A stretch of 64,000 bases of DNA from Larimichthys crocea (Eukaryota; Chordata; Actinopteri; Sciaenidae), in assembly GCF_000972845.2 (NCBI RefSeq), contig NC_040022.1:11581711-11645710 (forward strand), read 5' to 3'. How positions within the stretch are numbered: the first letter of the stretch is position 1; each line of letters starts with the position of its first letter. The notes below the pieces were generated by a model. The model was not told the origin of the DNA and made no database searches. It worked only from the letters and a program-made list of their open reading frames with translations. This document shows positions 37,386 to 47,913 of the stretch, one piece after another. The position numbers and the translations under genes were made by a program.

Positions 37386-38029
37386 TCGGTCTGCGTTTCC
37401 ACCTCTTGGGTCAGTGGCTTTGTTGGTATGCCGTTGTTCTCATTGGCCGTTCGAAGTGGGGGCAGCTGTGGTCCTATTGCCATGAATCGTCCGTCAGTCA
37501 GATGTGCTGTGGACACTCGTGCTCCTCCCGGATATTTCCACATTTTGGTGTAGACAGAGTAGTAGATACCGTTGGGGTATTCTGTCACCGTTGCCATCAT
37601 CCTTTGTTCCGCATTCAGCCAATTCCAGACCACCTCAGCATTAGCTTCGAGGTTCACTGGAAGTTCCTGTGCTATCGCGGGTGTGTAGAGCCCATCCTTG
37701 CGGCTCACCATGCCCCTCGCAGACTGAATACGGAAATGGCTCACATAACACCATAACGCTGGCGTAACATCCCAGAGGATTTTAGCCTGGTCCAGGGTGA
37801 GTCCACAGCAGATACAGCCCGCTTCGTTCTGTTTTGATAAAAGTAATACAATTTTTAGCAGCATGTTTAGCGTAGTAAGCAAGCTTAGAGGTACTCTTCC
37901 TAGAGTCCCTCTAGTTTCTTCCCTCAGCACATCTTTGAGCCAATGCAGCCAGCCAGGGGGATTGTAAGGCGATCGGTGGACTTGGTCCCGGGCTGGTGGC
38001 AGTTCTAGATCTAGGGAAGCAGGCAGCAT
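37238..38029 (-). CDS. ERV-A 3' ORF, 263 residues, unknown
   Basis: This is the longest uninterrupted frame in the 3' part of ERV-A. Features visible: a hydrophobic segment at about residues 48-64 (PLSLLTTLNMLLKIVLLL), a Cys pair CICC near residue 73, and a Trp/Tyr-rich middle (ALWCYVSHF, VVWNWLNAEQ, YSVYTKMWKYPGG). The C-terminus is Pro- and polar-rich. It lacks a recognisable signal peptide, furin site, fusion peptide or the CX6CC motif of retroviral envelope proteins. It may be part of a diverged envelope or a regulatory protein. It stays in polished sequence, so its openness is probably real. Confidence 0.45.
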   Translation of the reverse strand: MLPASLDLELPPARDQVHRSPYNPPGWLHWLKDVLREETRGTLGRVPLSLLTTLNMLLKIVLLLSKQNEAGCICCGLTLDQAKILWDVTPALWCYVSHFRIQSARGMVSRKDGLYTPAIAQELPVNLEANAEVVWNWLNAEQRMMATVTEYPNGIYYSVYTKMWKYPGGARVSTAHLTDGRFMAIGPQLPPLRTANENNGIPTKPLTQEVETQTEWLVWCWEDRAGEPQPHHRMIHQYYKGRTPCPWHTRTPRNKPTLGLPPS

Positions 38030-38137
38030 AGGTCATGAGCCACACGACCACCGCTACTTGGTCTATTTGTTTTATCCAATACAGGACTGCAATCACACCC
38101 CAACCCAGGCACCAGAGGGAAATGTCGCAGAGCTTGA

Positions 38138-38425
38138 TCAGCCAACGCCTTCTTCCTCTTCCTCTTTCCTCTGTAGTCCTTTAGTCAGGAAGGCCACGTA
38201 GCCTAATAGGCCCATGGTCATCAGGGCTTCGCATAGAATACTAGCAATTTTGAGGGGCGCGAAAAAGATGTTGAGGGTGTCCAGGATCATCCAGAACACA
38301 ATTGTTGCACCCTGGCAGATCCCCATTCGATTAGTGGATATGTTGAGGCACCCCAGCATGTAGGTTGCAAACAGGGATACGGCTAGGACTCGCACCCCAC
38401 ACCATACATTAAGGATGATCAGCAC
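38138..38425 (-). CDS. ERV-A hydrophobic ORF with likely membrane spans
   Basis: A 95-residue frame with two or three strongly hydrophobic stretches (LAVSLFATYMLGCL near residues 14-27, ATIVFWMILDTLNIFF near 40-55, LMTMGLLGYVAFL near 68-80) and an acidic C-terminus (KEEEEEG). It lies just upstream of the 263-residue ORF. It could be a membrane-anchoring piece of an envelope precursor or a small membrane protein. No family was recognised. Confidence 0.4.
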   Translation of the reverse strand: MLIILNVWCGVRVLAVSLFATYMLGCLNISTNRMGICQGATIVFWMILDTLNIFFAPLKIASILCEALMTMGLLGYVAFLTKGLQRKEEEEEGVG

Positions 38426-38530
38426 CCCCCTGTAGTAAGGCCAGTATTCTTAGTGGTTGATCGGGGCCCCAGTGGCCCGTGCAGCAGTGGATGAGCCATA
38501 CCGTCAGGAGAGTATGAAATTCTACTGTAC

Positions 38531-38812
38531 TCACTCTGAAGAGAGCTGTATTGGCTGCTNNNNNNNNNNGCTCCCTGGTCCTTCCCATTGGACGGACAGG
38601 GTGGATGGCTTTGAGCAAACTACACAGGTATTTTTTCCTTCTTTCCATTCGATGATCTCTTTTTCTTCTGACAGGAATCCTTGCTTAGCGCAATCTAGCT
38701 TTCTCAGTCCTCTGCCTGCCCAGAGTCCCGAGGTCGTTCTCCTTAGGGCTACCACCCCATAGACAGTGGCTACCCTGACATACGGTGGTAGGTTCTGTGT
38801 GTTAGTAGCCAT
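38531..38812 (-). CDS. ERV-A ORF directly after the integrase remnant, interrupted by N gap
   Basis: The frame starts MATNTQNLPPYVRVATVYG about 50 bases after the integrase stop, in another phase, where an env start would be expected. It contains a CVVC motif (TCVVCSKPS) and runs into the ten unknown bases at 38,560-38,569, so the C-terminus is uncertain. No domain was recognised. It may continue into the hydrophobic ORF downstream. Confidence 0.35.
   Translation of the reverse strand: MATNTQNLPPYVRVATVYGVVALRRTTSGLWAGRGLRKLDCAKQGFLSEEKEIIEWKEGKNTCVVCSKPSTLSVQWEGPGSXXXXQPIQLSSE
38560..38569. other. Assembly gap (10 N)
   Basis: Ten N bases. The sequence to the right, up to the second gap, includes a stretch with a much higher small-deletion rate. 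Confidence 0.99.
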
Positions 38813-38849
38813 TCTTGGTTCCTGGTTTTCCTCTAGCTTGGAATAGGCT

Positions 38850-39010
38850 TAAGCTGCTCTACTCCCTGGATTCCCTTCTTCTTTAGTAACACTGTGTTAC
38901 GATCTAAAATCTTCTCTACTATGTCTGATACTTCTTACTTATCTTTGATGGCAGCGTTCGTTGGGTGGTCACGTGCTTTGATCCACACTCTCTGTCCAAC
39001 TTGGAATGGG
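38850..39010 (-). pseudogene. ERV-A integrase C-terminal remnant
   Basis: On the minus strand, directly at the LINE junction, the frame reads [16 protein letters not shown] and then, after a small frame break, VEKILDRNTVLLKKKGIQG and a stop. The GQRVWIK pattern and the following hydrophobic strand match the SH3-like C-terminal DNA-binding domain of retroviral integrase. The rest of integrase, reverse transcriptase and protease are absent; a LINE occupies the place where they should be. Confidence 0.65.
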
Positions 39011-39551
39011 ACTCTCAGTCAGTGAGTTAGAGGCACGGTACCGCACCACCGAACAGTCAGTAGCTCAGATAGTTAGCCAGTCCCCTGTAGCCGGTGCGGT
39101 ACCGCCGCAGGTAGCTTCAGCTAGCTGTCCCGCGGTAGTTCCCGAGCAGCCGGGAGGCTGGGTGACTGTTCGAAGGAGGCATAGCCCCAAACTAAAGCCC
39201 ACGGTACACCACCAACCGCTCCACGTTTCAAAAAGATTTTTCCCGCTCAGCGACACACCCGCTGAGAGGCCAACTCTGGTCATTGGCAGCTCCATAGTCC
39301 GAAACGTGAAGTTAGCGACACCGGGGGCCATAATTAAATGCATCCTGGGGGCCAGAGCGGGTGACATTGAATCTTTTTTGAAACTGCTGGCTAAAGATAA
39401 GCGTAAATACAGTAAGATTGTTATTCACGTCGGCGGTAATGACACCCGGTTACGCCAATCGGAGGTCACTAAAATTAATGTTTCATCGGTGTGTGAATTC
39501 GCCAAAACGATGTCGGACTCCGTAGTTTTCTCTGGTCCCCTCCCAATGTGA
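39006..39551 (+). CDS. LINE ORF1, SGNH esterase-like protein (frameshifted)
   Basis: The frame contains [13 protein letters not shown] (block I with the nucleophile Ser) and [11 protein letters not shown] (block III Gly-Asn). After a one-base frame loss near 39,547 it continues as [12 protein letters not shown] (block V with catalytic Asp and His). Such esterases form ORF1 of CR1/L2-type LINEs and are thought to act in RNP or membrane interactions. An N-terminal Ser/Pro-rich segment precedes the domain. The annotated stop reflects the frame loss; the protein truly extends to about 39,820. Confidence 0.75.
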   Translation: MGLSVSELEARYRTTEQSVAQIVSQSPVAGAVPPQVASASCPAVVPEQPGGWVTVRRRHSPKLKPTVHHQPLHVSKRFFPLSDTPAERPTLVIGSSIVRNVKLATPGAIIKCILGARAGDIESFLKLLAKDKRKYSKIVIHVGGNDTRLRQSEVTKINVSSVCEFAKTMSDSVVFSGPLPM

Positions 39552-42500
39552 CCAGTGTGACATGTATAGCCGCATGTCGTCATTTCACCCGGGCTGTCAG
39601 GTGGTGTCCAGCAAACGATGTGGGCTTCATAGACAATTGGACACCTTTCTGGGGAAAACCTGGTCTGATTGGGAGAGACGGCATCCATCCCTTTGGATGG
39701 AGCAGCTCTCATATCTAGAAATATGGCCAAGTTTATTAGCTGACCAAAATCATGTCGACAACCCAGAGCTGAGACCAGGAAGCAGAGCTGCAGTCTTACA
39801 CGCTTCTCTGCGCCTCCATTAGAGCAGCTACCCACCCAGTCCTTTAGTATAGAGACTGTCTGTCCCCCGTCCACCTACAGTATTTCAAGATAAAAACTTA
39901 ATAAAAATTAAATCAACATCTCCAACAGTCCACAATAAGAGAATTAAATGTGGACTCCTGAATATCAGGTCTTTGTCATCTAAATCTGTCTTAGTCAATG
40001 AACTATATCTGATTATGATATTGATTTTTTTCTGTCTCACTGAACCTGGCTGCAGGAGGATGAATATGTTAGCTTAAATGAATCCACTCCTCCGAGTCAT
40101 TTAATACTCATCTCTCGAAGTACTGGTTGAGGTGTGTGGTTGGAGCTATTTGACTCAAGTCTATTAATAATCCTAAACCTAAACTAATTATAATTCATTT
40201 GAAAGTCTTGTTCTTAGCCTCACTCACCCAACCTGGAAAACATCGCAGCCAATTTTATTTGTTACAGTATATCGAGCTCCTGGTCCTTATTCTGAATGTT
40301 TATCTGAATTTTCAGAATTTAAATAGTTAGGCTTGATCCTTAAAACAGATAAAGTAATTATTGTAGGTGATTTTAACATTCATGTGGACAACCAAATGAT
40401 ATCTTAGTACTTCGTTTATCTCTTTATTAGACTCAATTGGCTTTTGTCAGAGTGTAAATAAACCGACTCATTGTCTGAACCACTCTTGATCTTGTTCTTT
40501 CATATGGCATTGAAATTGATAATCTAATAGTCTTTCCACAGAATCCTCTTCTGTCTGACCATTTTTTAATAACCTTTGAGTTCATACTACCAGACTATAA
40601 GCCTTTGTTAGAAACTTCTACAGCAGATGTTTATCTGATAGTGCTGTAGCCAAATTTAAGGAAGTGATTCCTTCAGCATTGAATTCAATGCCATGTCTAA
40701 CTGTAACAGAGGACTTGTCTACTTCCTTTAGCCACTCACAAATAGACCATCTTGTTGATAGTATTACGGCTCATTACGGACAACTCTAGGCTCTATTACA
40801 CCTCTGAAAAAGAGACCATTAAACAAAGAAGGCTAGCACCATGGTATAGCCAGCAGACTCGTAAATTAAAGCAAGAGGCACGTAAATCTGAACGCAAATG
40901 ACGTGCCACTAAACTGGAAGAATCTCATCTAGTCGCAATAATCTCAAAACATACAGGAAGGCTCTCCGTAATGCCAGAGCAGCCTACTACTCTTCATTAA
41001 TAGAGGAGAATAAGAACAACCCCAGTTCTCTCTCAGCACTGTTAGCCAGGCTAACAGAGACTAACAGCTCTACTGAACCATCTATTCCTTTAGGTCTAAG
41101 TAGCAATGACTTCATGAGCTTCTTTAATGATAAGATTATAACTATTAGAGACAAAATTAATCACCTCTTGCCCTCAACAGGCATTGATCAGCATTCTGAT
41201 ACAGCAAGTTTGGAAACAGCTGTAAAACCTGATATGTATTTAGACTGTTTTACTCCCATCGACCTTCATCAAATAACTTTAATCATTTCTGCAGCTAAGC
41301 CGTCAACCTGTCTCTAGACTCCATCCCAACCAGGCTGCTCAAGGATGTTTTACCTCTAGTTAGTCATTCTTATTGGATACGATTAATCTGTCTTTATTAT
41401 CAGGATATGTACCACAGTCCTTTAGGTAGCTGTAATTAAACCTCTTTTTAAAAGCCCACTCTAGACCCAAGGTCTTAGCCAACTACAGACCGATATCAAA
41501 CCTTCCCTTTCTGTCTAAGATACTTGAGAAAGCTGTAGCTAATCAGCTGTGGACTTTCTCCATAACATAGTCTATTTGAGGATTTCATCAGGATTTAGAG
41601 TGCATCATAGCACAGAGACCACATTAGTAAAGTTACAATGACCTCCTAATGGCATCAGACAAAGGACTCATCTCTGTACTTGTTAGATCTTAGTGCTGCA
41701 TTTGACACCATTGAACATCAAATTCTTTTACAGAGACTAGAACATCAAATTGGCATCAAAGGAACCACCCTAAGCTGGTTTAAATCGTATTTTTTAGATT
41801 GATCTCAGTTTGTTCACGTCAGTGATGAATCCTCCATGCATACCAAAGTTTGTCATGGAGTCCCAAAGGTTCTGTACTAGGACCACTTCTATTTAGTTTA
41901 TATTGTTCCTTTAGGGAACATTATTAGGAATCACTCTATCAATTTCATGTTTATGCTGACGACACCAATTATATTTATCGATCAAGCCTGATGCAACCAA
42001 TCAGTTATTAAACTCCAAGCATGCCTTAAGGATATAAAAGTTGGATGACCTACAATTCAGACAAACTGAAGTTCTTGTAATTGGACCCAAACACCTCAGA
42101 AACTCTCTTTCTAGAGACTTAGTTACTTTAGATGGGACACCTGGCCTCCAGCTCCACTATTAAGAATCTTGGAGTTGTCTTTGATCAGGATTTGTCCTAA
42201 CGTCCCAATAAAACAAATTTCTAGGACTGCATTCTTCCACTTACGTAACAGCGCTCTCAGGACGCTGGGTTCCTTGTGGTTCCTATAGTCGTGATCCTGC
42301 ACGACGTCCACTACGCATATTATTACTGTCATATTTACTACCATATCTGCTACTGTGGTCATTTTATCATTCATTGTAATTCATTGTCATTTTGTCATCT
42401 TGGAATTGTACAATATTTTGTGTTGATTTGTTCTGTACACGTGACATCCATTGCACGTCTGTCCGTCCTGGGAGAGGGATCCCTCCTCTGTGGCTCTCCT

Positions 42501-42667
42501 GAGGTTTCTTCCACCTTTTTTTCCCTGTTAAAAGGTTTTTTGTGGGCAAGTTTTCCTCACTCAAAACGAGGGTCTAAGGACAGAGGGTGTCACCCTGTAC
42601 GATTGTAAAGCCCTCTGAGCAAATGATTTTGTGACTTTGGGCTATACAAATATTTGATTTGATTTGG
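39011..42667 (+). mobile_element. Near full-length LINE (CR1/L2-like), noisy copy
   Basis: The order is ORF1 (esterase-like), a degraded endonuclease region (about 39,940-40,680), reverse transcriptase (about 41,100-42,230) and a 3' tail with CCCTCTGAG...GGCTATACAAA and a TTTGATTTGATTTG end. It lies antisense inside ERV-A. Many one-base deletions break ORF2. Comparison with 47,914-49,887 shows the same protein less interrupted there, so most breaks are probably sequence errors. The 5' half (39,011-40,690) exists only in this copy. Confidence 0.85.
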
Positions 42668-45571
42668 CTTTGCTGCTGCGTTTGTCCTGTTGGAGCCTTC
42701 GGCTGTTCGGTCCTGACGCCAGCTGGGCCTTCTGCTTCCATATCCTGTGCTGGTTTGGGTTCTGCTGATTTCCTCGCTCTTTGTTCCTTTTGGTCTCGAA
42801 ATACCGTTACCAGCTTCATCCATCTGGGCACCGTGTTGCCACCCACAGGCATTGTTACGAAGGTCATCTCTCCCGATTTTTGAGCCGTTACCATCCTCAG
42901 GGCTCTTACATATCTTGTGGGGGCTATCACCTGCTTCAGGCTATGCCACACCTGGTCAGGGTTTGGTTTGTTCTTGTTTGGCAATGTGCGCATCTTCATT
43001 ATCGATGTCTTCCAGCCTAACCTCTCATAACTTTGTCGAGCTGGCTCACTTTTATCAACAGGCTGGCTTGTATAATGGCTGAGCCATAGCTTCTTTGCAT
43101 TCATTGTCGGTGCCTCCTTCTTTGGTCTCCACACCTCCCTCAGATATTCTCCATGTTCTCTTCTGGCGGTAGGTCTTTCACCAAGGCTTTGAGCTTTTTA
43201 AACTCTGAAATTTGTCTAGTCGCTTGGATTGTAGTTCTTTCTGTCTTGAACCATGGTCACCCTTAGGACTCAACAGGCCCGGTGGTTGCGGCGGGTCCTC
43301 ATCTTCATCTGTGGAGATCTCCTTCTGCATTTCCCACATCTTATTTCGTGAGTAATCACTGCTGCTTTTCTTCATTCTTCTGAGCATTACATCGTGTGCC
43401 ACAGCGACGTTCCTACTCTGAAGTTGCTGGTGAGCTCTTTGCATGCTACCAGACTGGAAAAGGTGGGCATAATGATGATGTTAGCCATTCCCCCATGGTG
43501 GGCGTGACTTCTAACTTCAGGTTTTCTCTTAGCCTACCTTTCCAGCTTTCTGGGATGTCTATGTTGGTTTGACTGGCCTCTGCACATAGGCTTGTCTTTT
43601 ATCCTTAGTTTCTATGGGTCCCCACTCGGGGTCTGGTGCTGCCTTCTCCGGGGTGTTCTTTATGCTCTATAGTTGACGTCTTTTTTCTTTCCTTTCGCCG
43701 TGCCACTCGTAGCTCTCGGCGCCTTTCGGTGGCTTGTCCGCTACGGAGGACAGGCTGCCCCATTCTTCATCTGGCTCATCTAGTTCATCTTGGTCTCTCC
43801 GAGGCAAGGGGCTGCCCATGTCTTCTTCGTCCTGACGAGTTGTCTAGCTGACACGCTGGCGAAGCCGGGCGAGTGTTCTGTCATGTCCTCTGTCGAGGCG
43901 GATAGCTGCTTCGCCGATTCTCGTCTGGTCCTTTGGGCTCAGATCCTTTCTTCTGGGTTCTCATCTTGAGCTCTGGCTGTTGAGTCGCTCTGCCGAGGGC
44001 TGGTTTGGACTGGAGCCCTAACCGGTGATGTTAATACCCCTGGGCTTCTGGTGATTCCTCTGGCCACATTAGGGCTGAACTTGAGGCTCTGACCTGGTAT
44101 TCTACCAGCTCATGCGATGTAGCCTCTGTCCTCTTGTTGTCTCAGGGTAGAGTGTCAACTTTATCCTCAGCTCCGATGTCGCCTTTGTAGACTCCCAGCT
44201 TCCCTTGACAGGGATCTTGCGAATTTCATCCGGGAGTCGATTTAAGGGCTGGAGGCGCTCGTCATCCCTTATCTTCTTTGCTCCCACTGGTTGTCTGTGG
44301 GTCCCGACTTTCCAGCAAATGCTTCTTCTTATCCTTCTTTTTCTTTGGGACCGAGGTCTGCGGCTGTTGGTTGATAGCTGGCACCAGCCCGGAGAAGCCT
44401 TTCTTGCAGGTCCAGGTGCTTTCTTTGTTTTTCTGAAACATTCAGTCTTTTATGGTGGGGTGACATCCCTATTCAGGTTAAGAGGAGAATTAAATCTCTC
44501 TGGTGTGACACAGCGGTCGATTCTCATCCTCTTCCTCGTCTAAAGTTATTCCTACTTCAGGTGCACAGGTGTTGTTGGGGTTTGGCTCTGAGTCCTGTTC
44601 CTGTTTCGATTCCAATACTTCTTGCAGTCGGTTGGACCCTGGTGACCTGTTGGGCTCATGCACCTGGTCTCCATCTGGAGGCTCTTTGTATGACTTTGGC
44701 ATTTTTTGTACTTAAGCTCGGAGATAGGCCCTGGTTATGCAGTTGGCATTTGTCTTATGTTTCTGGTTTATTAGTTGCTCTGGTGTTTTGTTGGGTCCTC
44801 CAGGACGCAGTCCGTTCCCCAATTCCTGGGTCATCTTGTTTTAGGTCATTTTCTTGGCTGGGCTGATGAGGGCAGTCATTCTGCCTCTTCGCCACCGGTC
44901 CACCAGACCTATCCACCATTCCAGCCAAGCCAGACGTCTGCCTCTGCCTTGACTTTGGTGGGGTGTTCCAGACATGATCGCTTGGTTTCCCACAGATCTG
45001 GGTGCGTAGCAATACCCATTTTGGGCTATCACTCCCCTACTTCTTCCTCCACCATTTGCTGATCCATTCCCTCCACATAATTTCATGAAATAGTCGAGAA
45101 CCGTTTTGCTCCAGGTCTGGAGGCCGTTCTCCATACATATAATTCGTGTGGGACCCTGGGTTCGGCTGGCTTCTCACTGGGTCCTCCTCCGTCGTTCGGT
45201 GGATCCTTTTCTTCCATCAGGGAGTCTCGGCGGCGCGTGGGTCCCACACCCTGTGGGCCTTTTCTTTGTCTTTGCCGTTCGAGTCGTCTGCCTCAAGGCC
45301 TCCCTTAGTACCTCGGGTAGGGGATGAATCACAGACTGGTCAGCGCCGCTTCGGTTCTCAGCTTGAATGCTCCGCCGGCCGCTCCCTCCTTGAGGATCTT
45401 GCAGGCTGGTGTCTCAGCTTCTTTCGCTGGTCACCTAGCAGTACTGCCTCCTGGCAGGACTGCTCTGTCAAAGTGCTCAGGCAGAACTCTTCTTCTTCTT
45501 CTACCGCACACTTGGCTCTTTTCTCGGGTCATCCCCACACGACCAGCAGTGGTTCCTCCACCTGGATTCCT
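42668..45571 (-). pseudogene. ERV-A gag-like region, noisy copy
   Basis: Same protein as 49,888-52,857, but broken into more and shorter frames by one-base losses. Recognisable pieces include QSYERLGWKTSIMKMRTLPN (42,574-43,134) and RPLCHTREI (44,490-44,702). The in-frame TAG after the basic KKKDVK stretch is also present here (43,667-43,669). The less noisy copy at 49,888-52,857 should be used for annotation. Confidence 0.7.
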
Positions 45572-46464
45572 CTACACTAGCCGCGTACATTCACGGCAGC
45601 TCCCTCTCATTGATCTGTGCACTTGGTATGGTTGTAGGTATTTTTTGGCTTGGCCTGTAAGCCCAAGGGTTCGTTAATTTCTTTGGGCTAGGTAATCTGT
45701 TAGAACCTTTTAAGATGTTGAACACACTATACCTGATAATTATAACCTTAGGAGATGCTCTAAATTTGAAGTCCACAACTTAATCTTTCACTGCAATGGA
45801 TATATTTATTGCAAAGTTTAGCAGGGAAAGCATACAGTTATCATTCAAATATGATCGTCCTATTCCCTAAAATCACTATAATACTAATAAAATTAGAAAC
45901 CTGATACAAAGCTGTTGCTGAGTTGCTGAGGTTGGCCCAAATTAGGAGAGAGGAGGGGAAAGGATGAAGCGCTGGCCTTTCGATCCCATCCTTTCACGAC
46001 TGCCGAAACTGCTGGATTCTGTCGAGAGTCCTGGCTTTGTCCAAAGCCCGGAAGTCCCTGTGTCACAGTCTTTTGTCGGCAGGATGAACATGAAAAGAAC
46101 CCTGTTGGTTCAGTCGAGACAAATAGCCGGTTGGGGGTGGTTAATCCTCCTGTGCTCGGCTCCCTTCTGCCGGCTGTAGTCGTTGGACTCTTCTCTTGCG
46201 ATGTTGGCTGTTCGTCTGTTCCTTCTCTATATTTTAAGTCTAAGTCTGAAGATTCAATAAGATTCAACTCAAACTCTGGGATAACCACAATCTCTGTTGT
46301 GGAGTGGCTCTTATACTCCCTGCTCATTGGATTTTCCCCCTATCAGGCTACAATGAGTCATTTGCTGGATTACAACCATATTAGGTGGTGACTGTCACAG
46401 TCCATCCCCCTTATCTGTCCATCTAGATGTTTCCTGTTTGCTTCACTTACCCCCTCCCTTCTCA
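45572..46464 (-). repeat. ERV-A 5' LTR, noisy copy
   Basis: Same sequence as 52,858-53,773 with small deletions, including one inside the kB motif (GGAAGTCCC near 46,050). Sequence becomes error-free relative to the other copy from about 46,210. Confidence 0.8.
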
Positions 46465-46855
46465 CTACTTCTTTAGTTGACGTTGGAGATGCAGTCAGCT
46501 ACAGCAGCTATAACCCTCAACACAGCTTTCCAACATGATTAAGCCAGGTTGCCATTTAGAGACTAATTTAGAATGAGTTGTGATTAGCAATTTCCACCCT
46601 CTAAGGCATTATTCATATAAATGGAACACATTTTAACCAAATGGGATTATGACAGTGGCAGCTGATTCCCTTAAGTGCTACACTTGAGTGTTTATTTCTC
46701 TGCTCTCATTGTAATGGGCCATTTACCTACGCGGGTAGGAGACAGGAGAAGAGAGCCACTGCAGCCTAGGGGTGGATCTACTATTTACCCCAGTTATTTA
46801 TCACTTTAGAGCTGTGAGAGAGTGACACACTGCTAGGGTTGAAAAAAAAAAAAAA

Positions 46856-46865
46856 NNNNNNNNNN
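46856..46865. other. Assembly gap (10 N)
   Basis: Ten N bases directly after a 14-A run that also exists at 54,151-54,164. The sequence to the right is unrelated ERV-B leader. Confidence 0.99.
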
Positions 46866-47460
46866 TATTTTATTCTCCTCTATGGTCCGGATATCAGCGG
46901 AATATGTGGACTTTTTATTTTACTGGACACTGTTTCTTAATAGCTCTTTTACTATACTTAAATTTATTTATTATGTAGAATTTTATCTCGATTTTAGGTA
47001 TTTATTAGAAAACACACTAAAGCATGCTTTTTTTATCTGAACCTAGACTCCCAGTATTACCTTTAAGTTTTTGGTTACAAGGGGAACACTATACTGACGA
47101 CGCCCTGACTTCTCTGACGTCTTTTTGTTTATAGGCCTGAAGGATCATTTTTCCATTGTCGTTCCAAAGACATTACCCCCTAGTCCCTGACTGAGGCTCC
47201 CCGGGGTCTTCAAGTTCCCAACTGAACTGAACTCTCTAAGTTTCCAACCGAACTCTCTGGCCAGTGATCAAAATTCAACTTACCCTTTTGTTGTCTCAGT
47301 CCTGTAAGTCCGTCTCCTTTCTTTTTTGTGTGTCACTGTCTCCTCTCTCAGCTGGTCCTGGTTCACGCCAAAACGGGGTTTTAGGAACCTCGTGGCAGTT
47401 TTCAGTCAATATACCTGCAGGTTTTTTCCAGTGCCGTTGCTTTCAGAGGAGAACAGATAT
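46866..47460 (-). other. ERV-B untranslated leader with splice donor
   Basis: This sequence follows the ERV-B primer site in the minus-strand sense. It contains a donor GGGTAAGTT (GTAAGT at 47,284-47,279), as expected for subgenomic splicing in a retrovirus. No gag frame was reached before the N gap at 46,856-46,865. The remainder of ERV-B is therefore missing from the assembly. Confidence 0.55.
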
Positions 47461-47464
47461 TGGG

Positions 47465-47482
47465 GCCCCACGTTGGGCGCCA
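47465..47482 (-). other. ERV-B primer binding site, tRNA-Lys(1,2)
   Basis: The minus strand reads TGGCGCCCAACGTGGGGC, a full 18-base complement of the tRNA-Lys(1,2) 3' end, three bases after the LTR. This fixes the orientation (minus) and identifies the adjacent LTR as a 5' LTR. Confidence 0.85.
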
Positions 47483-47485
47483 AAA

Positions 47486-47913
47486 TGTCATGAGAATTTT
47501 TTAAGAAGAACCTTTGAATAAGGAGGACTGGATTCAAAGTTTAAGTTGAATTTAATATTCTTGTACAAGAAGGAGCGTTTAACAGTGCAACACGCAAGAG
47601 GGTTACAGAGAAAAAGGCTCCCTGTGGAGCTCTGTCAGGTAGTTTTTATACAATGCATTCAAAATGGGCTGTCTACGAACATCTTCCCACTAACGATTTC
47701 CTTTTTTGGTTTTCCCCTTAGTAATGAACATTATGTTTCTTGTCCAAAATGACACTTCCTTTAGTCTGTTTCTCATGTCCTTGAACATTTTTAATTTCCT
47801 TTTCCAGGCAGCTTCAACATACACATGCTAGATAAGGGGAAGACAAAACACACATACACTCCCTTTAAGAGTTAAAACACCTGCAGCCCAGTACAATCCT
47901 AATTTTTATAACA
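47486..47913 (-). repeat. ERV-B 5' LTR (428 bp)
   Basis: In sense the LTR runs TGTTATAAAAATTAGG...TTCTCATGACA, with TG...CA ends. TATAAAAA lies at 47,650-47,643 and the polyadenylation-type ATTAAA at 47,556-47,551. It abuts the LINE exactly at CCATGTCTAACTG, a point that is uninterrupted in the other LINE copy at 40,691. It is unrelated to the ERV-A LTRs. Confidence 0.85.

Larger units (their letters stand above)
40691..46855. repeat. Duplicated, noisy copy of 47,914-54,164
   Basis: From CCATGTCTAACTGTAACAG onward this segment matches 47,914-54,164 through the LINE, the ERV-A gag region, the LTR, 391 bp of flank and a 14-A run. It is 6,165 versus 6,251 bases. The differences up to about 46,210 are dominated by single-base losses, while the last 391 bp are identical in length and, by eye, in sequence. 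It ends exactly at a run of N. This pattern suggests unpolished long-read sequence or a second haplotype placed in tandem. Confidence 0.85.

Noticed and set aside
37238..38812. Calling the ERV-A 3' ORFs env
   Set aside because: No signal peptide, cleavage site, fusion peptide or CX6CC motif was seen. Position alone is not enough.
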